NCBI GenBank assembly: GCA_029266525.1
Contig: JAQSWQ010000003.1
Location: forward strand, 38,436-102,435
DNA: 64,000 nucleotides
Source of the DNA: Microvirga sp.
GTDB lineage: Bacteria > Pseudomonadota > Alphaproteobacteria > Rhizobiales > Beijerinckiaceae
Direction of reading: 5' to 3'
The notes under the pieces are model-generated. The model ran no database searches. It saw only the letters and a program-made list of their open reading frames with translations, and was not told the origin of the DNA. This document shows positions 54,901-62,982 of the stretch, in pieces; the first letter of the stretch is position 1, and each line of letters starts with the position of its first letter. The translations under genes and the position numbers were made by a program.

Positions 54901-55166
54901 GCGGCGTCCGGCACGCGCAGGAGCGCCTCGGCCAGCACCATGAGGGCGAGGCCCTCCTTGGTCGAAAGCGAGTACTCGCGCAACACCTCCTCGACGCCGC
55001 CGAGCCCGCCGCGATTGGCCCGGATTGCCTCGATCAGCTCGCGTGCGCGCCGGTCGATGCGCCGCTCGCGCTCGGGCGAGAGGCGGGCGTCGACGAGCAA
55101 CCGGCGCGCGATCGCGACGTCGTCCTCGGCATAGGGGGCGTCGAAGGGGGGAATGGTCTTGCTCAC
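51930..55166 (-). CDS. putA: Bifunctional proline dehydrogenase / glutamate semialdehyde dehydrogenase, with repeat-derived insertion
   Basis: Oxidises proline to glutamate. From a GTG at 55166 (GGAG 9 bases upstream) it has 1078 residues and no N-terminal DNA-binding ribbon-helix-helix, so it is an enzyme only. The FAD-binding PRODH barrel is at about 60-430 (SVKLSALHPRYE, LMLRLVKGAYWD, ATHNALTVAAI), and the ALDH domain at about 480-1060 with PWNFPLAIF, the Glu of AETGGINAMI and the catalytic Cys in SAGQRCSALR. Residues about 898-942 are extra: they are encoded by the repeat at 52344-52473 and lie between the helix AHVARMCREAKRVW and FLPPHIFELD. Frame intact, catalytic residues present. Confidence 0.96.
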   Translation of the reverse strand: MSKTIPPFDAPYAEDDVAIARRLLVDARLSPERERRIDRRARELIEAIRANRGGLGGVEEVLREYSLSTKEGLALMVLAEALLRVPDAATADRLIEDKLGQGDFAHHETRSDVFLVNASAWALGLTARIIQPGETPEGILGQLAKRVGLPAVRAATRQAMRAMGGHFVLGQTIEEALERAQSGSGRLYRYSFDMLGEGARSAADAQRYFHSYAAAIEAIGRAAGNEPLPDRPGISVKLSALHPRYEAVSRERVLSELVPLVIELARKARAFDLNFTIDAEEADRLELSLEVIGAVLPDASLAGWEGFGLAIQAYQKRGLAAIDWVAALAESLDRRLMLRLVKGAYWDTEVKRAQERGLDDYPVFTRKAMTDLNYMACAERLLSLRPRVFPQFATHNALTVAAIVDLAGGQKVARQDDRSARGPGYEFQRLHGMGEVLYGRLIETVPGAACRTYAPVGGHRDLLAYLVRRLLENGANSSFVSVAADPEVPVEALLKRPAEIVGTAERARHTRLPLPRDLFAPERRNSRGVELGHRAALDSLLAEIERARGPGEAAPIVKGKPGAGVPRDVPSPTDGALVGRVVEASPATADQAVQAAQRGFAAWDVTPAETRAAALERASDLLDARRGRFIHLLQAEGGKTLDDALSEVREAIDFCRYYAAQGRRLFGERERLPGPTGESNLLRLRGRGVFVAISPWNFPLAIFLGQVAAALMAGNSVVAKPAEQTPLVAAEAVRLLHEAGVPGHVLHLLPGDGKVGARLVEHAAIAGVVFTGSTEVARLINRALAAKDGPIVPLIAETGGINAMIVDATALPEQVADDVVTSAFRSAGQRCSALRLLCLQEDVAERMIEMIAGAARELKLGDPRDPSTQIGPVIDAEAKARLDAHVARMCREAKRVWYPSPLAGEGRLAPQGASEERGAGRRNPPSPASLRSAPSPARGEGQGTLFLPPHIFELDRPAALEEEVFGPILHVVRYRARDLDQVLEAVEASGYGLTLGIHSRIDETVERIVERLSVGNVYVNRNMIGAVVGVQPFGGHGLSGTGPKAGGPHYLLRFATEQTVTINTAAAGGNAVLLAMDE
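52344..52473 (-). repeat. Palindromic repeat, family A, copy 4, inside putA
   Basis: Read on the coding strand it starts CCCCTCCCCCCTTGCGGGGG and ends GAGGGGGGAGGGG in mirror orientation. It is translated, beginning PSPLAGEGRLAPQG. The gcvPB copy reads SSPLAGEDRLARSA in the same frame and orientation, and the closing ends also match in frame (RGEGQ against KGEGN). The middle sections differ. Confidence 0.85.
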
Positions 55167-55334
55167 GCGAGTCTCCGGGCAGGCGCCGAGGATAAGGCCG
55201 TTCGCGGCGCGATTCGACGCCCGATCGCCGTCCGCCGCCGTTTTGGATTGCATCCCGCGGGCCCGAGCGGCACAAGGATTGCGACGCCTCCGCCAGGCAA
55301 CGCCACCCCCGCTCGTCTCGCCGTCCGGAGTAGC

Positions 55335-56378
55335 ATGATGGCCCGGGTTCTCCGTTCCGCCTTCAAGGTCCTGCGGCTCGCCGCGGCCGCCTTCGCGCTC
55401 GCCGGGCCGCTCCCGGCCTCGGCGCAGACGCCGGTGCGCTTCACGCTCGATTGGCGCTTCGAAGGGCCGGCGGCGCCGTTCACGGTCGCGCTCGACAAGG
55501 GGTACTTCAAGGCCGAGGGGCTCGACGTCACGATCGACCCGGCGGCCGGCTCGCGCGAGCCGATCTCGCGGGTCGGCTCCGGGACCTACGACATGGGCTT
55601 CGGCGACGTGAACTCATTGGTGCGCTTCCGCGACGAGAACCCCACGGTCGGCATGAAGGCGGTCATGATCCTCTACGACCGCCCCCCCTTCGCCATCATC
55701 GGACGGCGCAGCCGCGGCATCACGGAGGAGGTGTCGAGCCTGCGCGGACGCAAGTTCGGCGCGCCCGCCGCCGACAGCGCCTATGCGCAATGGCCGATCT
55801 TCAAGGCCGTCAACAACATCGACGAGGCCGAGTGGAGGATGCGCTTCGAGAACGTCGGCTTTCCGGTGCGCGAGCCGATGCTGGCGCAGGGCGAGGTCGA
55901 CGCCGTGTTCGGCTTCTCGATGTCCTCGTACATGAACCTGAAATCGCGCGGGGTGCCGGCGGATGACATCGTGGTCATGCTGATGAGCGACCACGGCGTC
56001 GACCTCTACGGCAACGCGATCCTGGTCTCGCAGAAATTCGCGGCCGAGAAGCCGGAAGCCGTGAAGGGCTTCCTGCGCGCATTGATCAAGGGGCTGCGCG
56101 ACACCATCCGCGATCCCTCGGCTGCGGTCGACACGGTGATCAAGCGCAACGACGTCGCTCGCAAGGAGGTCGAGCTCGAGCGCCTCCAGATGGTGCTGAA
56201 GCAGAACATCGTGACGCCGTGGGTGCAGGCGAACGGGGTCGGCGGCATCGACAGGGCCCGCTTCGAGAAGGCGCTCGACCAGATCGGCCTCACCTTCACC
56301 TACAAGAACAAGCCCAAGACCGAGGAGGTCTTCGACGACCGTTTCCTCCCGCCTGCGGAAGAGCGCAAGGCGAATTGA
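55335..56378 (+). CDS. NMT1/THI5-like (SsuA family) ABC transporter substrate-binding protein
   Basis: 347 residues from the ATG at 55335 (a second ATG at 55338 is equally placed behind GGAG). Signal peptide (about 1-30, GPLPASAQ), then VRFTLDWRFEGPAAPFTVALDKGYFKAEGLDVTI, GSGTYDMGFGDVNSLVRF and an arginine-rich hinge: the NMT1 fold that binds sulfonates, nitrate/bicarbonate or pyrimidine-like ligands. It forms one operon with the ATPase (next base) and permease. The ligand is unresolved. Confidence 0.9.
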   Translation: MMARVLRSAFKVLRLAAAAFALAGPLPASAQTPVRFTLDWRFEGPAAPFTVALDKGYFKAEGLDVTIDPAAGSREPISRVGSGTYDMGFGDVNSLVRFRDENPTVGMKAVMILYDRPPFAIIGRRSRGITEEVSSLRGRKFGAPAADSAYAQWPIFKAVNNIDEAEWRMRFENVGFPVREPMLAQGEVDAVFGFSMSSYMNLKSRGVPADDIVVMLMSDHGVDLYGNAILVSQKFAAEKPEAVKGFLRALIKGLRDTIRDPSAAVDTVIKRNDVARKEVELERLQMVLKQNIVTPWVQANGVGGIDRARFEKALDQIGLTFTYKNKPKTEEVFDDRFLPPAEERKAN

Positions 56379-57182
56379 ATGGCGGGCGTCAGGGCGCCCT
56401 TCGTCGCGCTCGACGACGTCACCCATGTCTATCCGGGCGCGGAGGACGGCGCGCCGGCGGTGGAGAGCCTGAGCCTGGCGGTCGGCGAGGGCGAGTTCGT
56501 GGCGATCGTCGGCCCATCCGGCTGCGGCAAGTCGACGGTGATGAAGCTCGCGACCGGACTGCAGTTTCCGGTGCTTGGCACGGTGACCGTCGCGGGCGAG
56601 CGCGTAACAGCGCCGGTCAAGCTCGCCGGCATGGCCTTCCAGAACCCGACCATGCTGCCCTGGCGCACGACGCTGCAGAACCTCCTTCTCCCGCTCGAGA
56701 TCGTCGAACCGCACCGCTCCGCGATCCGGCGCCGCAAGGCCGAGTATGTCGCCAAGGCCGAGGGGCTGCTGACGCAGGTCGGCCTGAAAGGTCAGGGCGA
56801 GAGATATCCATGGCAGCTCTCCGGAGGCATGCAGCAGCGCGCCTCGCTCTGCCGCGCGCTGATCCACGAGCCGAAGCTTCTGATGCTCGACGAGCCCTTC
56901 GGCGCGCTCGACGCCTTCACGCGCGAGGAGCTGTGGTGCGTGATCCGCGACCTCCACGCCGCGCGGGGCGTCACGGTCGTGCTCGTCACGCACGACCTGC
57001 GCGAGGCGACCTTCCTCGCCGATCGCATCTTCTGCATGAGCGCGCGTCCGGGCCGCATCGTCGCCGAGCGGGTGGTCGATCTCGCACGGCCTCGCGACCT
57101 CGAGGTCACCTACACGCCGGCTTTCGTCGGGATCGTGCAGGAGCTGCGCGCTCACATCGCGCAGGCGCGGATCGCGGCATGA
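56379..57182 (+). CDS. ABC transporter ATP-binding protein (SsuB/TauB type)
   Basis: 267 residues with Walker A GPSGCGKS (45-52), Q-loop FQNPTMLPWRT, signature LSGGMQQRASL, Walker B LLMLDEPFGALD and switch His in LVTHDLREA. Energises the importer of 55335-57952. Starts immediately after the binding-protein stop and overlaps the permease by ATGA, so the three are co-translated. Confidence 0.95.
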   Translation: MAGVRAPFVALDDVTHVYPGAEDGAPAVESLSLAVGEGEFVAIVGPSGCGKSTVMKLATGLQFPVLGTVTVAGERVTAPVKLAGMAFQNPTMLPWRTTLQNLLLPLEIVEPHRSAIRRRKAEYVAKAEGLLTQVGLKGQGERYPWQLSGGMQQRASLCRALIHEPKLLMLDEPFGALDAFTREELWCVIRDLHAARGVTVVLVTHDLREATFLADRIFCMSARPGRIVAERVVDLARPRDLEVTYTPAFVGIVQELRAHIAQARIAA

Positions 57183-57952
57183 AGCGCAGGAGCGCAACCC
57201 TCGTCGCCGCGCCGTGGCTGTTCACGGTCGGCTTCTTCCTGTTATGGGAGATCGCCTGCCGCGCCTTCAAGGTCTCGAGCTTCGTGCTGCCGCCGCCGAG
57301 CCTGATCTTCGCCGCGATGGGGCAGTTCGCCGGCCCGCTCACATACCACTCGCTCCACACGCTCTGGATGACGCTCGCCGGCTTCGGGCTCGCCATCCTC
57401 TTCGGCCTCCTGCTCGGCATCGCGCTCGGCGCGTCTCGGCTCGTCCAGGTCGGGACCTATCCGCTGCTCATCGGCTTCAACGCCATCCCGAAGGTCGCCG
57501 TGGTGCCGATCCTGGTGATCTGGTTCGGAGTCGGCTGGCTGCCGCCGGTCTTGACCGCCTTCCTGATCTCGTTCTTCCCGATCGTGGTGAACGTCGCGAC
57601 CGGCATCGCCACGATCGAGCCCGAGACCGAGGACGTCCTGCGCGCGCTCGGCGCCTCGAAATGGGACATCGTGCGCAAGGTCGGCATCCCGCGCTCGATG
57701 CCGTACTTTTTCGGCTCGCTGAAGGTCGCGATCACGCTCGCCTATGTCGGCTCGGTGATCGGGGAGTACAACGCCTCGAATGTCGGCGTCGGCAACCTGA
57801 TGGCGCGCGCCAGCGCCGACTTCAACGTGCCGCTGCTCTTCGCCGCCCTCATGGCGCTCGCGATCCTCGGCGTCGTGATCTATCTCCTCACCGTCTGGGT
57901 CGAGCGCCGCATGACCGGCTGGGCCCAGCGCTCGAACTTCGCGGCGGCCTGA
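57179..57952 (+). CDS. ABC transporter permease (SsuC type)
   Basis: 257 residues with six expected helices. The EAA loop that contacts the ATPase is EPETEDVLRALGASKWDIVRKVGIPRSMPY. IGFNAIPKVAVVPILVIWFG is a family landmark. Third gene of the operon; it is followed by a hairpin at 57969 that may end it. Confidence 0.94.
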   Translation: MKRRSATLVAAPWLFTVGFFLLWEIACRAFKVSSFVLPPPSLIFAAMGQFAGPLTYHSLHTLWMTLAGFGLAILFGLLLGIALGASRLVQVGTYPLLIGFNAIPKVAVVPILVIWFGVGWLPPVLTAFLISFFPIVVNVATGIATIEPETEDVLRALGASKWDIVRKVGIPRSMPYFFGSLKVAITLAYVGSVIGEYNASNVGVGNLMARASADFNVPLLFAALMALAILGVVIYLLTVWVERRMTGWAQRSNFAAA

Positions 57953-57968
57953 CTCCGTCCCGACCCTA

Positions 57969-57986
57969 CCCTCCCCTAAGGGAGGG
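57969..57986 (+). repeat. Family A half-element (hairpin), possible terminator
   Basis: CCCTCCC and GGGAGGG pair around CTAA, then ATTTCGGG. Same hairpin as at the ends of family A copies but without the rest. Located 16 bases after the permease stop. Confidence 0.5.
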
Positions 57987-58023
57987 ATTTCGGGTCCTCC
58001 ATGGCCTCTGCTAAGAGCCAGCC

Positions 58024-59640
58024 ATGCTCGAACCCGCCCCCGATTACCACGGCCTCGTTGCGCGCTTCCGCTGGCGCATCCCCGCGCGCTACAACATCGG
58101 CGTCGACGTTTGCGACCGTTGGGCGGCGGCGGAGCCCGGACGCGCCGCGGTCCTCGATGTTGCCGCCGACGAGCGCGTATCGGCGCTGACCTATGGCGAG
58201 CTGCGCGAGCGCTCGAACCGCCTCGCCAATGCGCTGCGGCAGCGCGGAATCGCGCGCGGCGACCGCATCGCGATCCTGCTGCCGCAAGGGCCGGCAGTGC
58301 CTGTCGCGCATGTCGCGGTGTACAAGCTTGGCGCGGTGGCGCTGCCGCTCGCGGCGCTGTTCGGGGTCGACGCCATCGCCTATCGGCTGCGCGACGCCGG
58401 CGCGAGGGCGCTGATCACCAACGCCGCCGGTGTCGCCAAGCTCCGCGAGATCGAGGGCGAGCTCGGCGGGCTCGCTACCATCGTCTCGATGGACGGGCCG
58501 GACGGCCCGGCCGAGGGCTTCGCCGAGGTGCTGGAAGCGGCGAGCCCCGATTTCGCGCCTGCCGACACCTCGCCGGACGATCCGGCGATGATGATCTACA
58601 CCTCCGGCACCACCGGTCAGCCGAAAGGCGCGCTGCACGGCCACCGCGTGCTGCTCGGTCATTTGCCCGGTGTGCAGATGCCGCACGAGTTCCTGCCGCA
58701 GGCAGGCGACCGGCTCTGGACGCCGGCAGATTGGGCCTGGGCGGGGGGACTCCTCAACGTGCTCCTGCCCGGCCTCCATTTCGGCGTGCCGGTGATCTCG
58801 CGGATCTTCGGGAAGTTCGATCCCGAGGAGGCCTTCCGGCTGATGGCCGACATGAAGGTCCGCAACACCTTCGTGCCGCCGACCGCGTTGCGCATGCTGC
58901 GCACGGTCCCGAACCCGCGCGGGCGTTTCGCGCTCGATCTGCGCACCGTCGCCTCGGGGGGCGAGTCGCTCGGCGCCGAGACCTTCGCCTGGGGCCGCGA
59001 GGCGCTGGGGCTGACCATCAACGAGTTCTACGGCCAGACCGAGTGCAACCTGGTGCTCTCCTCCTGCGCGGCGATCGGGGTCGCAAAGCCCGGTTCGATC
59101 GGCAAGCCCGTGCCCGGGCACCGCGTCGCGGTGATCCGCGAGGACGGGACGGTCTGCGAGCCGGGCGAGCTCGGCCAGATCGCGGTCGCCCGCCCGGATC
59201 CGGTGATGTTCCTCTCCTATTGGAACAAGCCCGGCGCGACCGAGGCGAAGTTTACCGGCGACTGGATGACCACCGGCGACCAGGGCATGCTCGACCAGGA
59301 GGGCTATATCCGCTTCGTCGGGCGCGACGACGACGTCATCACCTCATCGGGCTACCGCATCGGACCGGGCGAGATCGAGGACTGCCTCATCCGCCATCCC
59401 GCTGTGGCCCTTGCGGCGGCGGTCGGCAAGCCCGACCCGGTGCGCACCGAGGTCATCAAGGCGTTCATCGTGCTGAAGGAGGGGCACTCCCCTTCGGACA
59501 CGCTCGCCTCCGACATCCAGAAATTCGTGCGCGCGCGGCTCTCGGCCCATGAATACCCGCGCGAGATCTCCTTTCGCTCGAACCTGCCGCTGACCACGAC
59601 CGGAAAGGTCATCCGGCGGCTCCTGCGCGAGGAGGCTTAG
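58024..59640 (+). CDS. Acyl-CoA synthetase (AMP-forming)
   Basis: 538 residues of the ANL superfamily. The AMP-binding motif is MMIYTSGTTGQPKGALH, followed by GEFLPQ-type loop LWTPADWAWAGG, and the second core NEFYGQTECNL. The hinge and C-terminal domain contain GYIRFVGRDDDVITSSGYRIGPGEIE, and the catalytic lysine is in LTTTGKVIRRLLREE. It resembles acetyl/medium-chain acyl-CoA ligases (acsM group) rather than acetyl-CoA synthetase proper. Its stop codon overlaps that of the convergent acetyltransferase gene by two bases. Substrate not resolved. Confidence 0.92.
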   Translation: MLEPAPDYHGLVARFRWRIPARYNIGVDVCDRWAAAEPGRAAVLDVAADERVSALTYGELRERSNRLANALRQRGIARGDRIAILLPQGPAVPVAHVAVYKLGAVALPLAALFGVDAIAYRLRDAGARALITNAAGVAKLREIEGELGGLATIVSMDGPDGPAEGFAEVLEAASPDFAPADTSPDDPAMMIYTSGTTGQPKGALHGHRVLLGHLPGVQMPHEFLPQAGDRLWTPADWAWAGGLLNVLLPGLHFGVPVISRIFGKFDPEEAFRLMADMKVRNTFVPPTALRMLRTVPNPRGRFALDLRTVASGGESLGAETFAWGREALGLTINEFYGQTECNLVLSSCAAIGVAKPGSIGKPVPGHRVAVIREDGTVCEPGELGQIAVARPDPVMFLSYWNKPGATEAKFTGDWMTTGDQGMLDQEGYIRFVGRDDDVITSSGYRIGPGEIEDCLIRHPAVALAAAVGKPDPVRTEVIKAFIVLKEGHSPSDTLASDIQKFVRARLSAHEYPREISFRSNLPLTTTGKVIRRLLREEA

Positions 59641-60791
59641 GCCCGCATCAGGCGCTGCAACCCGCCGCTCGCGACGGCACGCAGGCGGCGGTCGATGCGG
59701 GTCTTGAGCCGCGTCACCGCGGCGCTCGGCGAAAGGCCGGTGCGGGTCGACACGAGGAGGTCCGCGACCGCGAGCGGCTCGAGCGCCAGCGCCTCGGCGG
59801 TGGCGCGTGTGAAATGCACGTCGGGCGACAGGATCAGGCGCTTGCCGGCCCGCATCGCCTCGGCCGCGGCCGCTTCCGCCAGGAGGCCGAGGGCGTCGTC
59901 GCGGCCGGCGCCGCGCCACAGCCAAAGCGCATCCGGGCCGTCGAGGAGGACCGTCGCCGCAGAAGTCCCGCCGTCCCGCCGCAGCGTCTCGACGCGGCAT
60001 TGGCCGCGACGCGCGAGCTGGCGCGTCATGGTGCGGATGAAGCTCGCGGCGCCGGCGTCCTCGATCAGCGCCATGGCGCCGCGCGCCTTCGCCTCGCGAG
60101 CCTCGAGGACGAGAAAGCTTTCGACCGCGTCGCGGATCTGCGCCGGGCTGCGCGCCCGGACGATCTTCTCGGCGCTCCGGGGGCAAGCGGCGGGCGCGGC
60201 TTGCGCCGCGGGCGCGACCGAGGCGGCCCACAGAACGGGAAGCGCGAGCAGCTCACTGCGCCGCCGTCCACCCTTGACGGTCGCGGCGAGCGCACCGCGC
60301 GTTGCGACACCGGAGAAGACGAAGCTCGAGCAGCGCGCCCCGCGCGCGGCGCAGAAGGCGAAAACCGCCTCGAGCACCGGACCAGGCTGATCGCGGTCGA
60401 GGAGCGCGGGCGCGAGCGGGAAGCCCGGTGGCCGCCACAGCCGCACCTCGCCCGGGGCGATCGGCAGCCGCGGCATGACGACCGGAAAGAGCCCGCGCAG
60501 CAGGCGCGCATGGCCGGCCTGCTGCCACACGAGGAGGAGCGCGGCCTGCCGGCCTTCGGAGAGGTGCTGGAGCGCCGGCAGCAGCATCTCGGGCTCGGCG
60601 AAGGGCGCGGGCTCGAGCGCGCGGGCGGCGAGCGCCTGCCAAGCGTCAAGGTCGGCGGCGATCTCGCCCGGCGCGCGCAATTCGATCTGGAACGCGCCGT
60701 TCGCCGGCGTCCAGACCGGTCGCTCCCGAGGCGCGAGGGTGCGGGCTCCGAGCGGCGCCGTCGCGAAGAAGATCGATGATCTCGCTTCCAT
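59637..60791 (-). CDS. BioF2/CelD-like GNAT acetyltransferase
   Basis: 384 residues of the FemAB/CelD-like type (GNAT tandem). The first half (about 35-210) contains LDAWQALAARALEPAPFAEPEMLLPALQHLSEGRQAALLLVW, and the second half (about 225-370) GAMALIEDAGAASFIRTMTRQLARRGQCRVETLRRDGG followed by LLAEAAAAEAMRAGKRLILSPD. Such proteins modify exopolysaccharide or cell-wall acyl groups. No export signal. I am not certain of the subfamily. No clear polysaccharide cluster surrounds it. Confidence 0.7.
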   Translation of the reverse strand: MEARSSIFFATAPLGARTLAPRERPVWTPANGAFQIELRAPGEIAADLDAWQALAARALEPAPFAEPEMLLPALQHLSEGRQAALLLVWQQAGHARLLRGLFPVVMPRLPIAPGEVRLWRPPGFPLAPALLDRDQPGPVLEAVFAFCAARGARCSSFVFSGVATRGALAATVKGGRRRSELLALPVLWAASVAPAAQAAPAACPRSAEKIVRARSPAQIRDAVESFLVLEAREAKARGAMALIEDAGAASFIRTMTRQLARRGQCRVETLRRDGGTSAATVLLDGPDALWLWRGAGRDDALGLLAEAAAAEAMRAGKRLILSPDVHFTRATAEALALEPLAVADLLVSTRTGLSPSAAVTRLKTRIDRRLRAVASGGLQRLMRA

Positions 60792-60879
60792 TGCCCGAAC
60801 ACCTCATGTGCCGGAACGGGACAGGATGGCCCGCTGCGCCGGCAGCCGGCGTTCAGGATTCAAGAACCATTCCGGTTGC

Positions 60880-62031
60880 TCAGCCCGGCCGGTGGAGCGC
60901 GAGCGGGTTGTCGGCGAGCGCCGCGGCGTCCGGCGTGTCCACTGCGGGGCGACCGATGAAGGCGTTCCACAGCCGCTCGACGAAGCTCTTGTCGAGGTCC
61001 TTCACGATGAAGACGAGGCGGCTGCGGCGGTCCTCGTCGGGCCAGCGCGGCAAGACGGCCGGCACATGGAAGACGTGCTGCGCGCCGTGGATCAGGACCG
61101 GGCGCTCGGGGTCTTCGGCGAGCGCGACGAGCCCTTTGACCCTGAGCAGCTTCGGCCCATGCGCGGAGCGCAACAGGTCGAGGAACATGTCGAAGGCCCC
61201 CTTGCCGACCGGCTCGTCGCTCGAGAGCGCGAAGGCGCGGATGCCGCGGTCGTGACGGTTTACGTCGTGATGGTGATGGCGGCCGTCGTGGCCATGGCCG
61301 TGCGCGGCCTCGTGCGATCGGCGCTCCGCTTCCTCGACCGCCTCGGCCTTCAGCCATTCGCGTACATCTGCGATCTTGCCTTCGGTGCCGAACAGGCCGG
61401 CATCGACGATCCGCCTCGCCGGAACCGCGCCGTGCTCGGCGACGAGGATCTCGGCGCCGGGGCTGAGCGCGCGCAGGCGCGCCTGCAGCTCCTCGATCCC
61501 GCCTGAGCCCCCGGGCAGGAGGTCGGCCTTCGTCACCACGATGCGGTCGGCGACGGCTGCCTGCCGGACCGCCTCCTCGTGCGCATCGAGGGTCGCGGCG
61601 CCATTCACCGCGTCGACCACGGCCGTCACGCCCTCGAGCGCGTAGCGCATCGAGAGATACGGGTGGTAGAGCACCGCGTGCAGGATGGGCGCGGGGTCGG
61701 CGAGGCCGGTCGTCTCGATGACCACGCGGCGGAACGGCGCGATCCGCCCATTGTCGCGCTTGCGCAGGAGGTCTTCGAGCGTTGCGATGAGGTCGCCCCG
61801 CACCGTGCAGCACAGGCAGCCGGCGGCGAGCAGGATCATGCCTTCATCGACCGTCTCGACGAGAAGGTGGTCGAGCCCGATCTCGCCGAATTCGTTGACG
61901 ATCACGACGGTGTCGGCGAGCGCGGCGTCGCGCAGGAGATGGTTGAGGAGCGTGGTCTTGCCCGCTCCGAGGAAGCCGGTGAGGACGGTGAGCGGGATCG
62001 GCGGGAGCGGCCCTCGCGGGGTCTCGGTCAT
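60880..62031 (-). CDS. CobW/COG0523 family GTPase with His-rich loop
   Basis: Metal-insertion GTPase, 383 residues. Walker A is TGFLGAGKTTLLN (19-30); GCLCCTVRGD supplies the CxCC metal-binding motif (72-75); TKAD is the G4 motif. A His-rich segment (residues about 235-270, with runs HGHGHDGRHHHHD) lies before the C-terminal CobW_C domain. Zinc chaperones of this group have the same combination, while cobalt CobW proteins lie with cobalamin genes, which are absent here. The start overlaps the EamA stop by ATGA. Confidence 0.92.
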   Translation of the reverse strand: MTETPRGPLPPIPLTVLTGFLGAGKTTLLNHLLRDAALADTVVIVNEFGEIGLDHLLVETVDEGMILLAAGCLCCTVRGDLIATLEDLLRKRDNGRIAPFRRVVIETTGLADPAPILHAVLYHPYLSMRYALEGVTAVVDAVNGAATLDAHEEAVRQAAVADRIVVTKADLLPGGSGGIEELQARLRALSPGAEILVAEHGAVPARRIVDAGLFGTEGKIADVREWLKAEAVEEAERRSHEAAHGHGHDGRHHHHDVNRHDRGIRAFALSSDEPVGKGAFDMFLDLLRSAHGPKLLRVKGLVALAEDPERPVLIHGAQHVFHVPAVLPRWPDEDRRSRLVFIVKDLDKSFVERLWNAFIGRPAVDTPDAAALADNPLALHRPG

Positions 62032-62930
62032 GACGTGGCGGCTTGCGGTTCGAGGCTGCGGACGCGGCGCTGCTCGGCCATCACATTGGTCGCGATCGCC
62101 GCGAGCACAAGCACACCGCCGAGAAGCTGGACGGCCGAGAGCTGCTCGCCGAGCATGACGGCTGAGGACAGCGCCGCGACCACAGGCTCGGCGCAGAAGG
62201 CGATCCCCGCCACAACGGCGGAAGCCCGTGCGAGCGCCGCGAACTGGAAAACGAAGCCGAGCACATAGCCGCCGATCGTCACGGCGACCGCGAGAGGCGC
62301 GGCCAGGAGGAGCTCGGGCGGTGCGAGCGCACCGGCGATCGCGGCGATGGCGGCGCTCACCGGCAGCACGATGACGTGGATCCAGAAGGTCTTGGCCATG
62401 ATGCCGGTACGCCGACAGCGCGTCGCGGCGAAGAACTGCACCGCCGTCGCAAGGCTCGCGGTCGCGGCGAGCGCAAGGCCGCGCCAGTCGAGGCCGTGGT
62501 AGGCCGGCCCGACAACCAGCGCCACCCCGGCCACCGCGAGCGCGACGACGAGGAGGAGCGCGCCGGTGATGCGCGTGCCGTCGACGAAGGGGCTCGCGAG
62601 CACGATGAGCACCGGATAGGTATAGAAGATCACGACCGCGACCGTGACCGGGATGAAGGCGACCGAGGACAGATAGGAGGCGCCGAGCACCGCGCTCGCG
62701 ACGCCGAGCACCGCCATGGTGCTGCGCTCGCCCGCGGCGACGCGCAGCGACGAGCGCCACAGCGCCACCGCCGCTCCGACGAGAACCAGCATCAGGAAGA
62801 CCCGATAGAACACGAGCGTCACGCCCGGGATGCCGGCGAAGGCGGCAAAGCGCGTGGAGACGATGTTGACGCCGTAGAGCGACGCCGCGGCAAGCGCGAA
62901 GGCGAGGCCCGAGAGGCCGGGCGATGTCAT
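62028..62930 (-). CDS. EamA (DMT) family transporter
   Basis: 300 residues with ten expected helices in two EamA repeats: GLAFALAAASLYGVNIVSTRFAAF to about 130, and LALAATASLATAVQFFAATR to the end, containing LCSAEPVVAAL-like FCAEPVVAALSSAVMLGEQLSAVQLLGG. It would export small metabolites or amino acids. The gene is translationally coupled to the CobW gene. Confidence 0.92.
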   Translation of the reverse strand: MTSPGLSGLAFALAAASLYGVNIVSTRFAAFAGIPGVTLVFYRVFLMLVLVGAAVALWRSSLRVAAGERSTMAVLGVASAVLGASYLSSVAFIPVTVAVVIFYTYPVLIVLASPFVDGTRITGALLLVVALAVAGVALVVGPAYHGLDWRGLALAATASLATAVQFFAATRCRRTGIMAKTFWIHVIVLPVSAAIAAIAGALAPPELLLAAPLAVAVTIGGYVLGFVFQFAALARASAVVAGIAFCAEPVVAALSSAVMLGEQLSAVQLLGGVLVLAAIATNVMAEQRRVRSLEPQAATS

Positions 62931-62982
62931 CGGGAAGGGCCGCGCGGAAGCGCGAGCCGACTAGACAAGGGCCGCTTGGTTC

